DNA from: Jiangellales bacterium
Lineage (GTDB): Bacteria; Actinomycetota; Actinomycetes; Jiangellales; Jiangellaceae
DNA: 64,000 nt
NCBI GenBank assembly: GCA_030447955.1
Contig: JAUJNY010000004.1
Span: forward strand, 57,140 to 121,139
Reading direction: 5' to 3'
Shown here: piece by piece, positions 9,732 to 18,515 of the stretch
Layout of the letters: the number at the start of each line of letters is the position of its first letter
How positions within the stretch are numbered: position 1 is the stretch's first letter
Notes under the pieces: model-generated
The model's database searches: none
What the model saw: the letters and a program-made list of their open reading frames with translations, nothing else
Told to the model about the DNA's origin: nothing
Position numbers and translations under genes: made by a program

Positions 9732-9768
9732 AGGTGCCGGGCGGGGGGTTCTCCCCCGCCCGGCACCT
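9732..9768 (-). terminator. Strong intercistronic hairpin between dppA and dppB
   Basis: Perfect 16-bp inverted repeat AGGTGCCGGGCGGGGG (9732-9747) and its complement (9753-9768) with a 5-nt loop. There is no run of T on either strand. It lies in the 105-bp gap after the binding-protein gene and only six bases before the dppB start. By analogy with other binding-protein operons it could block 3' exonucleases or partly end transcription so that the binding protein is made in excess. Confidence 0.7.
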
Positions 9769-9830
9769 CCTCACCTACTTCCGTTCATCCAGTGACGGAT
9801 CACATCAGCTGATCGGTGGGACGTAGCAGC

Positions 9831-11606
9831 CTAGGCGGCGTCCGCGGCCACACCGATCTTGATCAGGTCGGGCTCACCGTAGTTCGAGGAGATCTCGAAG
9901 TGGGTGATGGCCGAACCGTGGACGAAGATGAACTTGTCCGAGATCAGCGGCAGCATCGGCGCGTCGGCCATGATCTCTGCGTTCAGCGCCTGCCAGGCCT
10001 TCCCAGCCTCAACGGGGTCCGGGATGGTCCGGCGGATCTCGTCCATCCGCTCCCAGGTGTCGTTCTGCTGGCCTGCGCGCGCGTCGTTGTAGCGCGACAG
10101 GTTGAAGACGCCAGCCTGACCGGGGTTGGAGGTGTCCTCACCGAAGACCGGCGGGATCACCGTGGACGCCGACGGCCAGTCCGGGCACCATCCGGCGGGG
10201 ATGAGGTCGGGTGCGGCCTTGTCGTCCTGGACGGTGGTGTAGTAGGCGTCCTCGGCCAGCTGCTTGAGCTGCACCTCGATGCCGATGGCGCCGAGCGACT
10301 CCTGCATGGCCTCCGACGCGGCGAGCGCCTGGCCCTCGTTGACCGAGGCCATGGTGAGCGTCTCACCGGCGTAGTCGGACTGCTCGAGGAACTGCTTCGC
10401 CTTCTCCGGGTCACCCGTCGGCGGGATCTCGTACTCCGGCAGCGGGGCGAAGCCCTGCAGCGACTCGGGGATCACCGAGGTGACGTAGTCACCGAACTGC
10501 GGGCCACCGCGAGCGGTGAGGTAGTCCTCGCGGTTGACGCCGTAGACGATCGCCTGCCGCAGCGCCTTGTCACGCATGATCGGCTTGAGGAAGTTGAACG
10601 ACAGGTAGCGGATGCACTGGCTGGTACCAGGAACCGCGCGCTCGGCGATCCCAGGCTGCTCCAGCCGGCCAAGACTCTGCGCCTGCACCGCTGTGTCGGC
10701 GGACATCGCCGTCGGGTCGGTGTCGGCGAGCAGCCGCTGGTCGATCGTGTTGGCGTTGATGCCGATGGAGAGGTTCCACTTGTCCGGCAGAGCGGTACGC
10801 ACCGGGTCGGTGGCCTGGTCCCAGTGCTCGTTGCGCACCAGCACCATCGACTGGCCGCGGTTGTAGCTCTGGATCTTGTACGGCCCGGACGAGAACGGCC
10901 GCTGGTCGTACTCGGTCTTGGTGTCCTTGGCCTCGGGCACCGGCGAGAAGGTGGGAAGCGAGGCAGTGAAGTCGAACTCCGACACCGGCTGGTTGAGCTT
11001 AAAGACGATGGTCTTGTCGTCCGGCGTCGTGATGGCCTCGCAGCCCTTGCCGCCGTTGTTGCCCTTCACGTACGGGCCCTTGTAGCCCGGGCAGTCGAGG
11101 AAGTCACGCGCGTACGGCGCGCCCTCGGACAGGTCCGGTGAGAACGAGCGCTCGATGCCGTACTTGAGGTCGGCCGTCGTGATGTCGGAGCCGTCCTCGT
11201 ACTTGAGCCCGTCCTTGAGGGTGAACGTCCACTTGGTGAACGCCTTGTTGGACGTCCACTTCTCGGCCAGGTCGCCGACCACCTCGATGGGCTGGCCCGG
11301 GGCCTCCTTGTAGATGGTGAGCGTCCGGTAGATCAGCCGGCCGAAGTTGCCGGAGTTGGTGACGAAGTTGCGCTGGGGGTCGAGGTGCTCGAACTCCGAG
11401 CCGACCAGCAGGTTGACCGTGCCGCCCTTTTCGTCGTCCGTGGGCGGCGGCGTGTCCTCGCCCCCTGGTGGAGCGGAGGTCTCGTCCACCGGGGGGGTGG
11501 TTTCAGTCCCCTGGGGTGGTGTGTCACCGCCGCCACAGGCGGCGACTGTGAGCGCCAACGACAGGCCGCCTGCGGCCAGTCGCGCGCTGCGCTTGGTAAG
11601 CGCCAT
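9831..11606 (-). CDS. dppA: Oligopeptide-binding lipoprotein, SBP family 5 (DppA/OppA-like)
   Basis: 591-residue extracellular solute-binding lipoprotein. The signal peptide ends in LTVAACGGG with the lipidated Cys at residue 24. It is followed by a Pro/Thr/Asp/Glu-rich linker of about 35 residues, then the family 5 fold (LVGSEFEHLDPQRNF, KWTFTLKDGLKYEDGS, YGIERSF, FKLNQPVSEFDF, SSGPYKIQSYNRG, LRQAIVYGVNRE). The ATG at 11606 has GGAGGA six bases upstream; the ATG 15 bases earlier is possible. It sits between the two permease genes. Ligand specificity cannot be read from sequence; the family binds peptides and sometimes nickel or sugars. Confidence 0.93.
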   Translation of the reverse strand: MALTKRSARLAAGGLSLALTVAACGGGDTPPQGTETTPPVDETSAPPGGEDTPPPTDDEKGGTVNLLVGSEFEHLDPQRNFVTNSGNFGRLIYRTLTIYKEAPGQPIEVVGDLAEKWTSNKAFTKWTFTLKDGLKYEDGSDITTADLKYGIERSFSPDLSEGAPYARDFLDCPGYKGPYVKGNNGGKGCEAITTPDDKTIVFKLNQPVSEFDFTASLPTFSPVPEAKDTKTEYDQRPFSSGPYKIQSYNRGQSMVLVRNEHWDQATDPVRTALPDKWNLSIGINANTIDQRLLADTDPTAMSADTAVQAQSLGRLEQPGIAERAVPGTSQCIRYLSFNFLKPIMRDKALRQAIVYGVNREDYLTARGGPQFGDYVTSVIPESLQGFAPLPEYEIPPTGDPEKAKQFLEQSDYAGETLTMASVNEGQALAASEAMQESLGAIGIEVQLKQLAEDAYYTTVQDDKAAPDLIPAGWCPDWPSASTVIPPVFGEDTSNPGQAGVFNLSRYNDARAGQQNDTWERMDEIRRTIPDPVEAGKAWQALNAEIMADAPMLPLISDKFIFVHGSAITHFEISSNYGEPDLIKIGVAADAA

Positions 11607-11692
11607 TCGCTTTCCTCCCATACTCCCGGCACCGGGCCGGGCCTTCCACCCCGGCCGGCGGGCGCCGGCGAGGAACTCGTGCAGCGGTCCGG

Positions 11693-12706
11693 TCATCCGC
11701 GACCGGCCCGGGGGTCGAGGGCGTCGCGCACGGAGTCACCGAGCAGGTTGAAGGCCAGCACGGTGATGAACAGCGCGACGCCGGGAAAGACCATGAACAT
11801 CGGGTCGGTGTAGAACCACACGACCGAGTCGGCGAGCATGCGTCCCCACGACGCGGTCGGCGGCAGCACCCCGACGCCGAGGAAGGACAGCGCCGCCTCG
11901 GTGGTGATGTTGGTGGGGATGATCAGCGTGGCGTAGACGAGGATCGTCGCCGCCAGGTTGGGCAGGATCTGCCGGAAGAGCAGGTGTGCGTTGCTGGCGC
12001 CCAGGGAGCGGGCCGCGTCGACGTACTCGCGCTCGCGGATGGACAGGGTCTGCCCACGCACGATGCGACCGAGATAGGGCCAGCCGAAGAAGCCGATGAT
12101 CCCCACCATGATCGCGACCCGGGTCCTGTTGTCGTTGGGCAGCCCGTAGACGGCGAGCCGGTCACCGAGGATCGGGGTCAGCGCGATGATGAACAGCAGC
12201 GTCGGGAAGGCGAGCAGCGTGTCCATGACCCGGCTGATGGCCGTGTCGATGCGGCCACCGAAGAAGCCGCCGATGACGCCGAACAGCGTGCCGAGGATCA
12301 CCGAGACGGCTGTAGCCAGGAGCGCGATGAGCAGCGAGATGCGCGCGCCGTAGACGATGCGGCTGAAGATGTCGCGACCGTTGCGCGGCTCGACGCCGAA
12401 CCAGTGGTCGGAGGAGATGCCGCTGTTGGCCCAACCGGTCGGGACGCCGCCGAGGTTGATGTTGAGCAGCCCTTCCTCGTCGGTGTTGAACTGGTTGGGC
12501 GGATAGCCGTTAAGCGCGGTGAGCAGAGGCGCGCCGATCGCGACGAGGACCAGCAGCAGGATGACGGCGAAGCTGACGAGGGCGACCTTGTCGCGGCGGA
12601 TCCGCGCCCAGGCGATCTGGCTGAGGGAGCGACCCTCGATGGCCGTCCCCTGGCTCTCTCCACCGGCCTTGTCGCTCGCGGGCTCGCGGTCTGTGCTCAC
12701 CGCCAT
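11693..12706 (-). CDS. dppC: Oligopeptide/dipeptide ABC transporter permease (DppC-like)
   Basis: 337-residue permease, first gene of the operon. About 40 polar cytoplasmic residues are followed by a helix (VSFAVILLLVLVAIGAPLL), the OppC-type external domain with HWFGVEPRNGRDIFSRIVYG, and five more helices. The ATPase-contact loop is REREYVDAARSLGASNAHLLFRQILPN. The start at ATG 12706 has AGGAGG eight bases upstream; two upstream in-frame ATGs lack such a site. It pairs with the DppB-like permease to form the channel. The divergent sdh operon begins 316 bp away. Confidence 0.93.
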   Translation of the reverse strand: MAVSTDREPASDKAGGESQGTAIEGRSLSQIAWARIRRDKVALVSFAVILLLVLVAIGAPLLTALNGYPPNQFNTDEEGLLNINLGGVPTGWANSGISSDHWFGVEPRNGRDIFSRIVYGARISLLIALLATAVSVILGTLFGVIGGFFGGRIDTAISRVMDTLLAFPTLLFIIALTPILGDRLAVYGLPNDNRTRVAIMVGIIGFFGWPYLGRIVRGQTLSIREREYVDAARSLGASNAHLLFRQILPNLAATILVYATLIIPTNITTEAALSFLGVGVLPPTASWGRMLADSVVWFYTDPMFMVFPGVALFITVLAFNLLGDSVRDALDPRAGRG

Positions 12707-13022
12707 GCCGTCTGCCTCCTCTACACCGGCCATCGCCGCACCCGACACGCGTGCCGGTCGCCGCAGGGCGGGCACTCGGGGGAGCGTAGACGCTGGTCTG
12801 GGACGTGCCTAGCGGCTGACGGCAAGGTCGCCAAATCGTGACTTAGTAGTTGCCGGCCCGCGTCCGGGCGCTCGCCCCGCAGAGATCCCGGAGAGATCCG
12901 GATGTGCGATAGGCCGCATATGTTGGCCAGCCTCACGGGGACGGGACAGGATGACCAGGGTCTCGCGGCCGTCTCGAGGCCAGTTGGCGCCCCTCGAGGC
13001 ACCGGAACGAGCAAGGAGAGTC
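12707..13022. promoter_or_regulatory. Divergent dpp/sdh intergenic region with an imperfect palindrome
   Basis: This 316-bp gene-free region must hold the promoters of both the peptide transporter (minus) and sdh (plus). An inverted repeat ATGTGCG-6 bp-CGCATAT lies at 12902-12921 with six of seven bases matching between arms. AAGGAG at 13013-13018 is the ribosome site of the first sdh gene. A direct repeat of GAGATCC is at 12882-12898. No other structure was recognised. Confidence 0.4.
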
Positions 13023-13814
13023 ATGGCGAGCGGTGTCACCACTGCCGGGCGGGCGAGGATCACCGCGCGCACGATGCGCACCGACCGGTGGTGGCTGCTG
13101 CCCGCCGTGACCGTCGGCGTGCTGCTGGCGTTCATCGCCTACTCGACCTGGCGCGCGTTCGAGGGGGCCCACTACGTCGCCGGGCCTTACCTCTCGCCCT
13201 TCTACTCGCCCTGCCTGGCCAGCTCGTGCCTGCCGGAGAGCTCGCACTTCGGGGAACCGGTCGGGAGTTGGTGGCCGCTCTCGCCGGCTTTGCTGGTGTT
13301 GGTGTTCCCGCTGGGCTTCCGCATGACCTGCTACTACTACCGCAAGGCCTACTACCGGTCGTTCTGGGCCTCGCCCCCGGCGTGCGCCGTGGCCGAGCCG
13401 CACCGCAGCTACTCCGGTGAGTCACGTTTCCCGCTCGTCTTCCAGAACGCGCACCGCTGGTTCTTCTACGCAGGCCTCGTCTTCAACGTCATCCTCACCT
13501 ACGACGCCGTCATCGCCTTCCGCGACGGCGACGGCGAGTGGGGCCACATGGGCCTCGGCACGCTCGTGCTGCTGGTCAACGCCACCCTGCTCTGGCTCTA
13601 CTCCCTGTCCTGCCACTCCTGTCGCCACACGGTGGGGGGCCGGATCAACGCCTTCTCCAAGCACCCGCTGCGCTACCGCGCCTGGACGCTGGTCTCCCGG
13701 CTCAACGGGAACCACGCGCGCTACGCCTGGCTGTCCCTCATTTGGGTGGGTCTCACCGACCTCTACATCCGGCTCCTGGCGACCGGCACGTTCGCGGACC
13801 CACGCTTCTTCTGA
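13023..13814 (+). CDS. sdhC: Succinate dehydrogenase single membrane-anchor subunit
   Basis: 263-residue membrane protein with five predicted helices (WWLLPAVTVGVLLAFIAYS; PLSPALLVLVFPLGF; FFYAGLVFNVILTYDAVIAF; LGTLVLLVNATLLWLYSL; YAWLSLIWVGLTDLYIRLL). Histidines suited to heme ligation are in QNAHRWFFY and SCHSCRHTVGG. The motif FRMTCYYYRKAYYRSF is typical of the one-subunit anchor of mycobacterial Sdh1 (Rv0249c), not of the separate SdhC and SdhD pair. The ATG at 13023 has AAGGAG five bases upstream. It leads an operon with the flavoprotein and Fe-S genes; it passes electrons from the Fe-S subunit to menaquinone. Confidence 0.85.
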   Translation: MASGVTTAGRARITARTMRTDRWWLLPAVTVGVLLAFIAYSTWRAFEGAHYVAGPYLSPFYSPCLASSCLPESSHFGEPVGSWWPLSPALLVLVFPLGFRMTCYYYRKAYYRSFWASPPACAVAEPHRSYSGESRFPLVFQNAHRWFFYAGLVFNVILTYDAVIAFRDGDGEWGHMGLGTLVLLVNATLLWLYSLSCHSCRHTVGGRINAFSKHPLRYRAWTLVSRLNGNHARYAWLSLIWVGLTDLYIRLLATGTFADPRFF

Positions 13815-13853
13815 CCATCACCGCACAGCGGCTTTCACGGAGGACTGGCACGG

Positions 13854-15698
13854 ATGACCGAGCAAGCGACTTCGGTCGGCTACGAGCGGCAGGCGTACGA
13901 CGTCGTCATCGTGGGCGCCGGGGGTGCGGGACTGCGCGCGGCCATCGCCGCCCACGACGCGGGAGCCCGTACGGCGATCGTGTGCAAGTCGCTGCTCGGC
14001 AAGGCGCACACGGTGATGGCCGAAGGCGGCATCGCCGCGGCCATGGGCAACGTGTGGCCGGATGACGGCTGGCAGGTGCACTTCCGCGACACCATGCGCG
14101 GCGGCAAGATGCTCAACAACTGGCGGATGGCGCAGCTGCACGCGCAGGAGTCCCCCGACCGGGTGCGAGAGCTCGAGGAGTGGGGGGCGCTGTTCGACCG
14201 CACCCCCGAGGGGCTGATCTCCCAGCGTGACTTCGGCGGGCACCGCTTTGCCCGGCTCGCCCACGTCGGTGACCGCACCGGGCTGGAGATGATCCGCACG
14301 CTGCAGCAGCGGGCGGTCGCCCTCGGCATCGACGTTTTCATGGAGTGCACCGTCACCCGGGTCCTGCTCGACCAATCCGGTGGTGAGGCCAGGGTCGCCG
14401 GAGCCTTCGGCTACTGGCGCGAGAGCGGGCGCTTCATCGTCTTCGACGCGCCTGCGGTGATCCTCGCCACCGGAGGGATCGGCAAGTCCTACAAGGTCAC
14501 CAGCAACTCGTGGGAGTACACCGGGGACGGGCACACCCTCGCGCTCGAGGCGGGCGCCCGGCTGCTCAACATGGAGTTCGTCCAGTTCCATCCCACCGGG
14601 ATGGTCTGGCCGCCGTCGGTGCGCGGCATCCTCGTGACCGAGTCGGTCCGCGGTGACGGCGGGGTGCTGCGCAACTCCGAGGGCCGCCGCTTCATGTTCG
14701 ACGCCATCCCCGAGTTCTTCAAGAGCGAGACCGCGGACAGCGAGGAGGAGGCGGACCGCTGGTACAACGACAAGAAGGCCAACCGGCGGCCGCCGGAGCT
14801 GCTGCCCCGCGACGAGGTGGCGCGCGCCATCAACTCCGAGGTCAAGGCCGGTCGCGGCTCCCCGCACGGCGGGGTGTTCCTCGACATCGCCTCCCGCCAC
14901 GACGCCGAGTACATCCAGCGCCGGCTGCCGTCGATGTACCACCAGTTCAAGGAGCTGGCGGACGTCGACATCACCGCCGAGCCGATGGAGGTGGGCCCGA
15001 CCTGCCACTACGTCATGGGCGGGGTCGAGGTCGAGCCCGACACTGCACAGTCCGGGGTGCCCGGCCTGTACGCCGCGGGCGAGGTCGCCGGGGGGATGCA
15101 CGGCTCGAACCGGTTGGGGGGCAACTCGCTTTCCGACCTGTTGGTGTTCGGCCGCCGCGCCGGTCTCAACGCCGCCTACTACGTCGGCCGGGTGAGCCGG
15201 ACGGGGAGCCGGCCGCAGGTCGATCCGGAGGACGTACGGCGCGCCGCCGACGCCGCCCTGCTCCCCTTCGACGGCGTCGGGGACGAGAACCCGTACGCCG
15301 TCCAGCACGACCTGCAGGACGTCATGCACTCCCTCGTCGGCATCGTCCGCCGCCAAGACGAGATGGAGGAGGCACTAGTCCAGATCGAGAAGCTGCGGGA
15401 GCGCGTGCGCCGCGTCACCGTCGAGGGGCACCGGCAGTACAACCCCGGCTGGCACCTGGCGCTGGACCTGCGCAACATGCTGCGGGTGTCCGAGTGCATC
15501 GCCCGGGCGGCGCTCGAGCGGACCGAGAGCCGCGGCGGTCACACCCGCGACGACTACCCTATGACCGACCACGACTGGGCGACGGTCAACCTGGTGTGCC
15601 GCCTCGCCGACCCCAGCGCCGGCGAGGCGGTCGAAGTCGTCCGCCAGCCGCTGCCCCAGATGCCAGCCGAGCTGCGCTCGCTGTTCGAGGAGAAGTAA
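13854..15698 (+). CDS. sdhA: Succinate dehydrogenase flavoprotein subunit
   Basis: 614-residue catalytic subunit oxidising succinate to fumarate. It has the FAD-binding GAGGAGLRAAIAAHDAG, the covalent-FAD histidine in KAHTVMAEGGIAAAMGN, the substrate loop EFVQFHPTGMVWPPSVRG and the C-terminal FAD motif GLYAAGEVAGGMHGSNRLGGNSLSDLLVFGRRAG. The last 110 residues are the usual helical domain. GGAGG precedes the ATG at 13854. It overlaps sdhB by one base (TAATG). The type matches the mycobacterial Sdh1 operon order anchor-flavoprotein-Fe-S. Whether it runs mainly as dehydrogenase or fumarate reductase cannot be told. Confidence 0.93.
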   Translation: MTEQATSVGYERQAYDVVIVGAGGAGLRAAIAAHDAGARTAIVCKSLLGKAHTVMAEGGIAAAMGNVWPDDGWQVHFRDTMRGGKMLNNWRMAQLHAQESPDRVRELEEWGALFDRTPEGLISQRDFGGHRFARLAHVGDRTGLEMIRTLQQRAVALGIDVFMECTVTRVLLDQSGGEARVAGAFGYWRESGRFIVFDAPAVILATGGIGKSYKVTSNSWEYTGDGHTLALEAGARLLNMEFVQFHPTGMVWPPSVRGILVTESVRGDGGVLRNSEGRRFMFDAIPEFFKSETADSEEEADRWYNDKKANRRPPELLPRDEVARAINSEVKAGRGSPHGGVFLDIASRHDAEYIQRRLPSMYHQFKELADVDITAEPMEVGPTCHYVMGGVEVEPDTAQSGVPGLYAAGEVAGGMHGSNRLGGNSLSDLLVFGRRAGLNAAYYVGRVSRTGSRPQVDPEDVRRAADAALLPFDGVGDENPYAVQHDLQDVMHSLVGIVRRQDEMEEALVQIEKLRERVRRVTVEGHRQYNPGWHLALDLRNMLRVSECIARAALERTESRGGHTRDDYPMTDHDWATVNLVCRLADPSAGEAVEVVRQPLPQMPAELRSLFEEK

Positions 15699-16489
15699 TG
15701 GGCTACGACATCACCATGCGCGTGTGGCGCGGCGACGCTGGCGGGGGTGCGCTGCAGGACTATGTCGTCGACGTCGAGGAAGGTGAGGTCGTCCTCGACG
15801 CCGTACACCGCCTCCAGGCCACGCAGGTCGGGGACCTGGCAGTGCGCTGGAACTGCAAGGCGGGCAAGTGCGGCTCGTGCAGCGCGGAGATCAACGGACG
15901 GCCCCGGCTCATGTGCATGACCCGGCTGTCGACGTTCGAGGCCGGAGAGACGATCACGGTGACCCCGCTGCGCACGTTCCCGGTGATCCGCGACTTGGTG
16001 ACGGACGTGAGCTACAACTACGAGAAGGCCAAGACGCTCCCGGCGTTCGCGCCCGTTCCGCGCGACGCCGACGGCAACTACCGGATGGCGCAGGTCGACG
16101 TGCAGCGCGGCCAGGAGTTCCGCAAGTGCATCGAGTGCTTCCTGTGCCAGACCGTGTGCCACGTCATCCGCGACCACGACGACAACAAGCCCGCGTTCTC
16201 CGGCCCCCGCATGTTCCTGCGCTACGCCGAGCTCGACATGCACCCGCTCGACACCAACGACCGGCGGCGCCTCGCCAAGGACGCAGCCGGCCTCGGGATG
16301 TGCAACATCACCAAGTGCTGCACCGAGGTCTGCCCCGAGAACATCAAGATCACCGACAATGCGATCATCCCGCTGAAGGAACGCGTGGTCGACCGCTCGT
16401 ACGACCCGTTGGTCTGGCTTGGCTCCAAGATCCGCCGCCGGGACCAGCGCAGCGAGCCCCCGCCTACACCCCCGCCCACCACGAGGTAG
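15698..16489 (+). CDS. sdhB: Succinate dehydrogenase iron-sulfur subunit
   Basis: 263 residues. The N-terminal 2Fe-2S domain has CKAGKCGSCSAEINGRPRLMC. The C-terminal domain has CIECFLCQTVC for the [4Fe-4S] cluster and the later CNITKCCTEVCPENIKI, which with the first group completes the [3Fe-4S]/[4Fe-4S] set. The start ATG overlaps the sdhA stop by one base, which implies translational coupling. The tail is proline-rich (PPPTPPPTTR). It carries electrons from FAD to the membrane anchor. Confidence 0.93.
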   Translation: MGYDITMRVWRGDAGGGALQDYVVDVEEGEVVLDAVHRLQATQVGDLAVRWNCKAGKCGSCSAEINGRPRLMCMTRLSTFEAGETITVTPLRTFPVIRDLVTDVSYNYEKAKTLPAFAPVPRDADGNYRMAQVDVQRGQEFRKCIECFLCQTVCHVIRDHDDNKPAFSGPRMFLRYAELDMHPLDTNDRRRLAKDAAGLGMCNITKCCTEVCPENIKITDNAIIPLKERVVDRSYDPLVWLGSKIRRRDQRSEPPPTPPPTTR

Positions 16490-16520
16490 CCGGTCGCCGG
16501 CTAGCCGGGGCGGCCCCCGG
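16488..16520 (+). terminator. Twin GC hairpins after sdhB
   Basis: Two short stem-loops lie directly at the sdhB stop: AGCCGG-TCG-CCGGCT (16488-16502) and CCGGGG-CGGC-CCCCGG (16505-16520). There is no T tract, as is common for actinobacterial terminators. The following 185 bp to the next gene hold repeats of CCGGGT but nothing else that I recognise. Confidence 0.45.
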
Positions 16521-16705
16521 TCCCTGGTCGCCACGTCCTCCGGCGGAATGACCACGTTCACCACCTCGGGCCGGGCTTCACCTTGTACGCGTGCCGGGTG
16601 AGGGCCGGGTAGACCGGGTGAAGGCCCCACGGTCGACGTCCCCAGGCAGCCGTCGGATCGGCTAACTCCCCGTCCTGTCTTCCGCTGAACGACGTCGGTG
16701 CCTCC

Positions 16706-18289
16706 ATGCAACCGTCGAGCCCTCAACTCCGCCGGCCAACGGCCGATCAGCGGGGCGTGCGCGTGACCGGGTTCGAGCGACCGCTCGCGCGCGACGACCG
16801 GCGCGGGCGGATGGCCCCGTTCGCAGTCGCGGTCGCCGTCGAGCTCGCCGTGCTGGTCCTGCCACCGGCGACCGCAAACCCGACCTTCCTGGTGGCCGGC
16901 GTGGCGCTGCTCGTGCTGATCCTCGCGGCGACCGTGGCCGTGCCCTGGGAGCGGCTGCCCGGCTGGACCGACGCCGCGCCAGCCGTCGCCTTTCTGATCC
17001 CGTTCATGTTGCTGCGGCACAGCGCAGGGGGTGCGTCGTCGGGTCTGGCTCCGCTGGTGGTCCTGCCCGCGCTGTGGATCGGGCTGCACGGCACGCGTCG
17101 CCAACTGGACGTCGTGGTGGCACTCATTGCGCTTGCGCTCGTGGCCCCGATCGTCTTGGTCGGCGCGCCGACCTACCCCTCGGCTGAATGGCGACGTGTC
17201 GTCCTCTCGGTGGTGGTCTGCCATCTCGTCGGACGTTCGGTGCTGCGGCTGGTGGGTGAGGTCCGCGAGCGTGCGGCGCAGTTGGAGCGCCTCGCCACGG
17301 CGACGCGTACCGTCAATCGCGCCGCGGACCCGCGCCAGGCGACCTGTGCCGCTTTGCGGAGCGTCTGCGGCGCCGATCTGGGGTTGTTGCTGGAGGTACG
17401 GGACGAGCGCCTGGTGAGCACCGGCGTAGACGGACCGGATCCCGGGCGGTTGTCGGTCCTGCTCGCCGAGGCGCCGGTGGCGATCAGCGCGGCCCTGCAC
17501 TCGGGCAGGCGGACGACGGTGCCGGATGCTGCGTCCGAGGCGGCGTTCTTCGCCAACCTGGCGGTGTCCACCGGGATCGTCTCCGCGGTGCTTCAGCCGG
17601 TGTGCCGCGACGGCTCACCCGGCGGCCTTCTCCTCCTCCTCGGGTACCGCAGCGCCGCCAGGGAGCTCAGCAGTTACGAGTCGGCCGCCCTCGATGTCCT
17701 CGCGGGCGAGGCGTCGACCGGCATCGAGCGGGTGGACCTCATGCAGCGGCTGGCCCGGTCTGCCGAGATCGACATCGTCACCGGTGTCTCCAACCGGCGG
17801 GCCTGGGACCGTCAGCTCGGCGTCGAGATATCGCGCGCCGCCCGTACGGGCCTCCCCCTGACGGTGATGATCGTCGCCGTTGACGGCTTCAGGAGCTTCG
17901 CCGAGACGTACGACCGGCACGCGGCCGACAAACTCCTCGCCGACTACGCATCCACCCTCCGCTCGCTGCTGCGAGACGTCGACGTTATCGGCCGCTCGGG
18001 TGCTGAGCAGTTCATCCTGGCGCTGCCCGACTGTGACCGCGCTGGCAGTGAGCGCATCGCCAACCGCATCCGGGCCGCCGTGGTGCCCGGTGGGGCGGGT
18101 GCGCCGGAGCTCACCTGCTCGCTCGGCTGGGCGGCGTGGGACGGCGTTGAGTCACCCGAGCAACTGCTGGTGCGCGCCGACTACCAGCTCTACCTTGCGA
18201 GAAGTAGCGGGACCGACCGGCGGGCGCCGTCGGCTGCCCCCACCAACCAGGCGATCAAAAGCGGCCAGGTGCTCCCCGTTACCCGTTGA
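16706..18289 (+). CDS. Membrane GAF-GGDEF protein with degenerate diguanylate cyclase site
   Basis: 527 residues. An N-terminal membrane region (about 36-175) has five or six helices. A GAF-like domain (about 180-345) follows, then a GGDEF-family domain (about 350-515) beginning DIVTGVSNRRAWDRQL. The signature that should read GG(D/E)EF is GAEQF (432-436): second Gly is Ala and the Glu before Phe is Gln. The usual Asn after the DxF substrate motif is also missing (DGFRSFAETYDRHAADKLL). The RxxD product-binding motif, R423-D-V-D426, five residues before GAEQF, is intact. This pattern fits a c-di-GMP receptor more than a cyclase (inference). ATG 16706 is used; GTG 16760 is possible. It stands alone. 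Confidence 0.85.
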   Translation: MQPSSPQLRRPTADQRGVRVTGFERPLARDDRRGRMAPFAVAVAVELAVLVLPPATANPTFLVAGVALLVLILAATVAVPWERLPGWTDAAPAVAFLIPFMLLRHSAGGASSGLAPLVVLPALWIGLHGTRRQLDVVVALIALALVAPIVLVGAPTYPSAEWRRVVLSVVVCHLVGRSVLRLVGEVRERAAQLERLATATRTVNRAADPRQATCAALRSVCGADLGLLLEVRDERLVSTGVDGPDPGRLSVLLAEAPVAISAALHSGRRTTVPDAASEAAFFANLAVSTGIVSAVLQPVCRDGSPGGLLLLLGYRSAARELSSYESAALDVLAGEASTGIERVDLMQRLARSAEIDIVTGVSNRRAWDRQLGVEISRAARTGLPLTVMIVAVDGFRSFAETYDRHAADKLLADYASTLRSLLRDVDVIGRSGAEQFILALPDCDRAGSERIANRIRAAVVPGGAGAPELTCSLGWAAWDGVESPEQLLVRADYQLYLARSSGTDRRAPSAAPTNQAIKSGQVLPVTR

Positions 18290-18515
18290 TTCGGCAAGTC
18301 GCTTGGGTGTGCCGGCGGCGCTGGGCTGACATCGATGTCGGGCGGCCGCCAGCCATCTGCGACAGGTCAGGGTGGCCTTACGGAGGCCAACATCAGAAAT
18401 CGCGTAAACACGCCCTGTTCGGGAGACCCGTTCCGGGTTATCGACGATCTCGGCCGAGGTGGGTCGAGTTCGCGGTCCCTGCCGCCGCCCTGTTGCCGGG
18501 TGTAGCGTCTTTTGG

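Noticed and set aside
13818-15356. Long antisense open frame opposite sdhA (512 codons), and similar ones opposite fumC, dppA, the LVIVD gene and the S9 peptidase
   Set aside because: GC-rich genes create long empty frames on the other strand; these translations are Arg/Pro/Gly-rich, have no domains and the sense genes are unmistakable.
18370-18390. GGCCTTACGGAGGCC hairpin upstream of the PASTA-like lipoprotein, considered as a tRNA arm or riboswitch
   Set aside because: Only a 5-bp stem with no further paired structure; no tRNA or riboswitch fold can be built around it.
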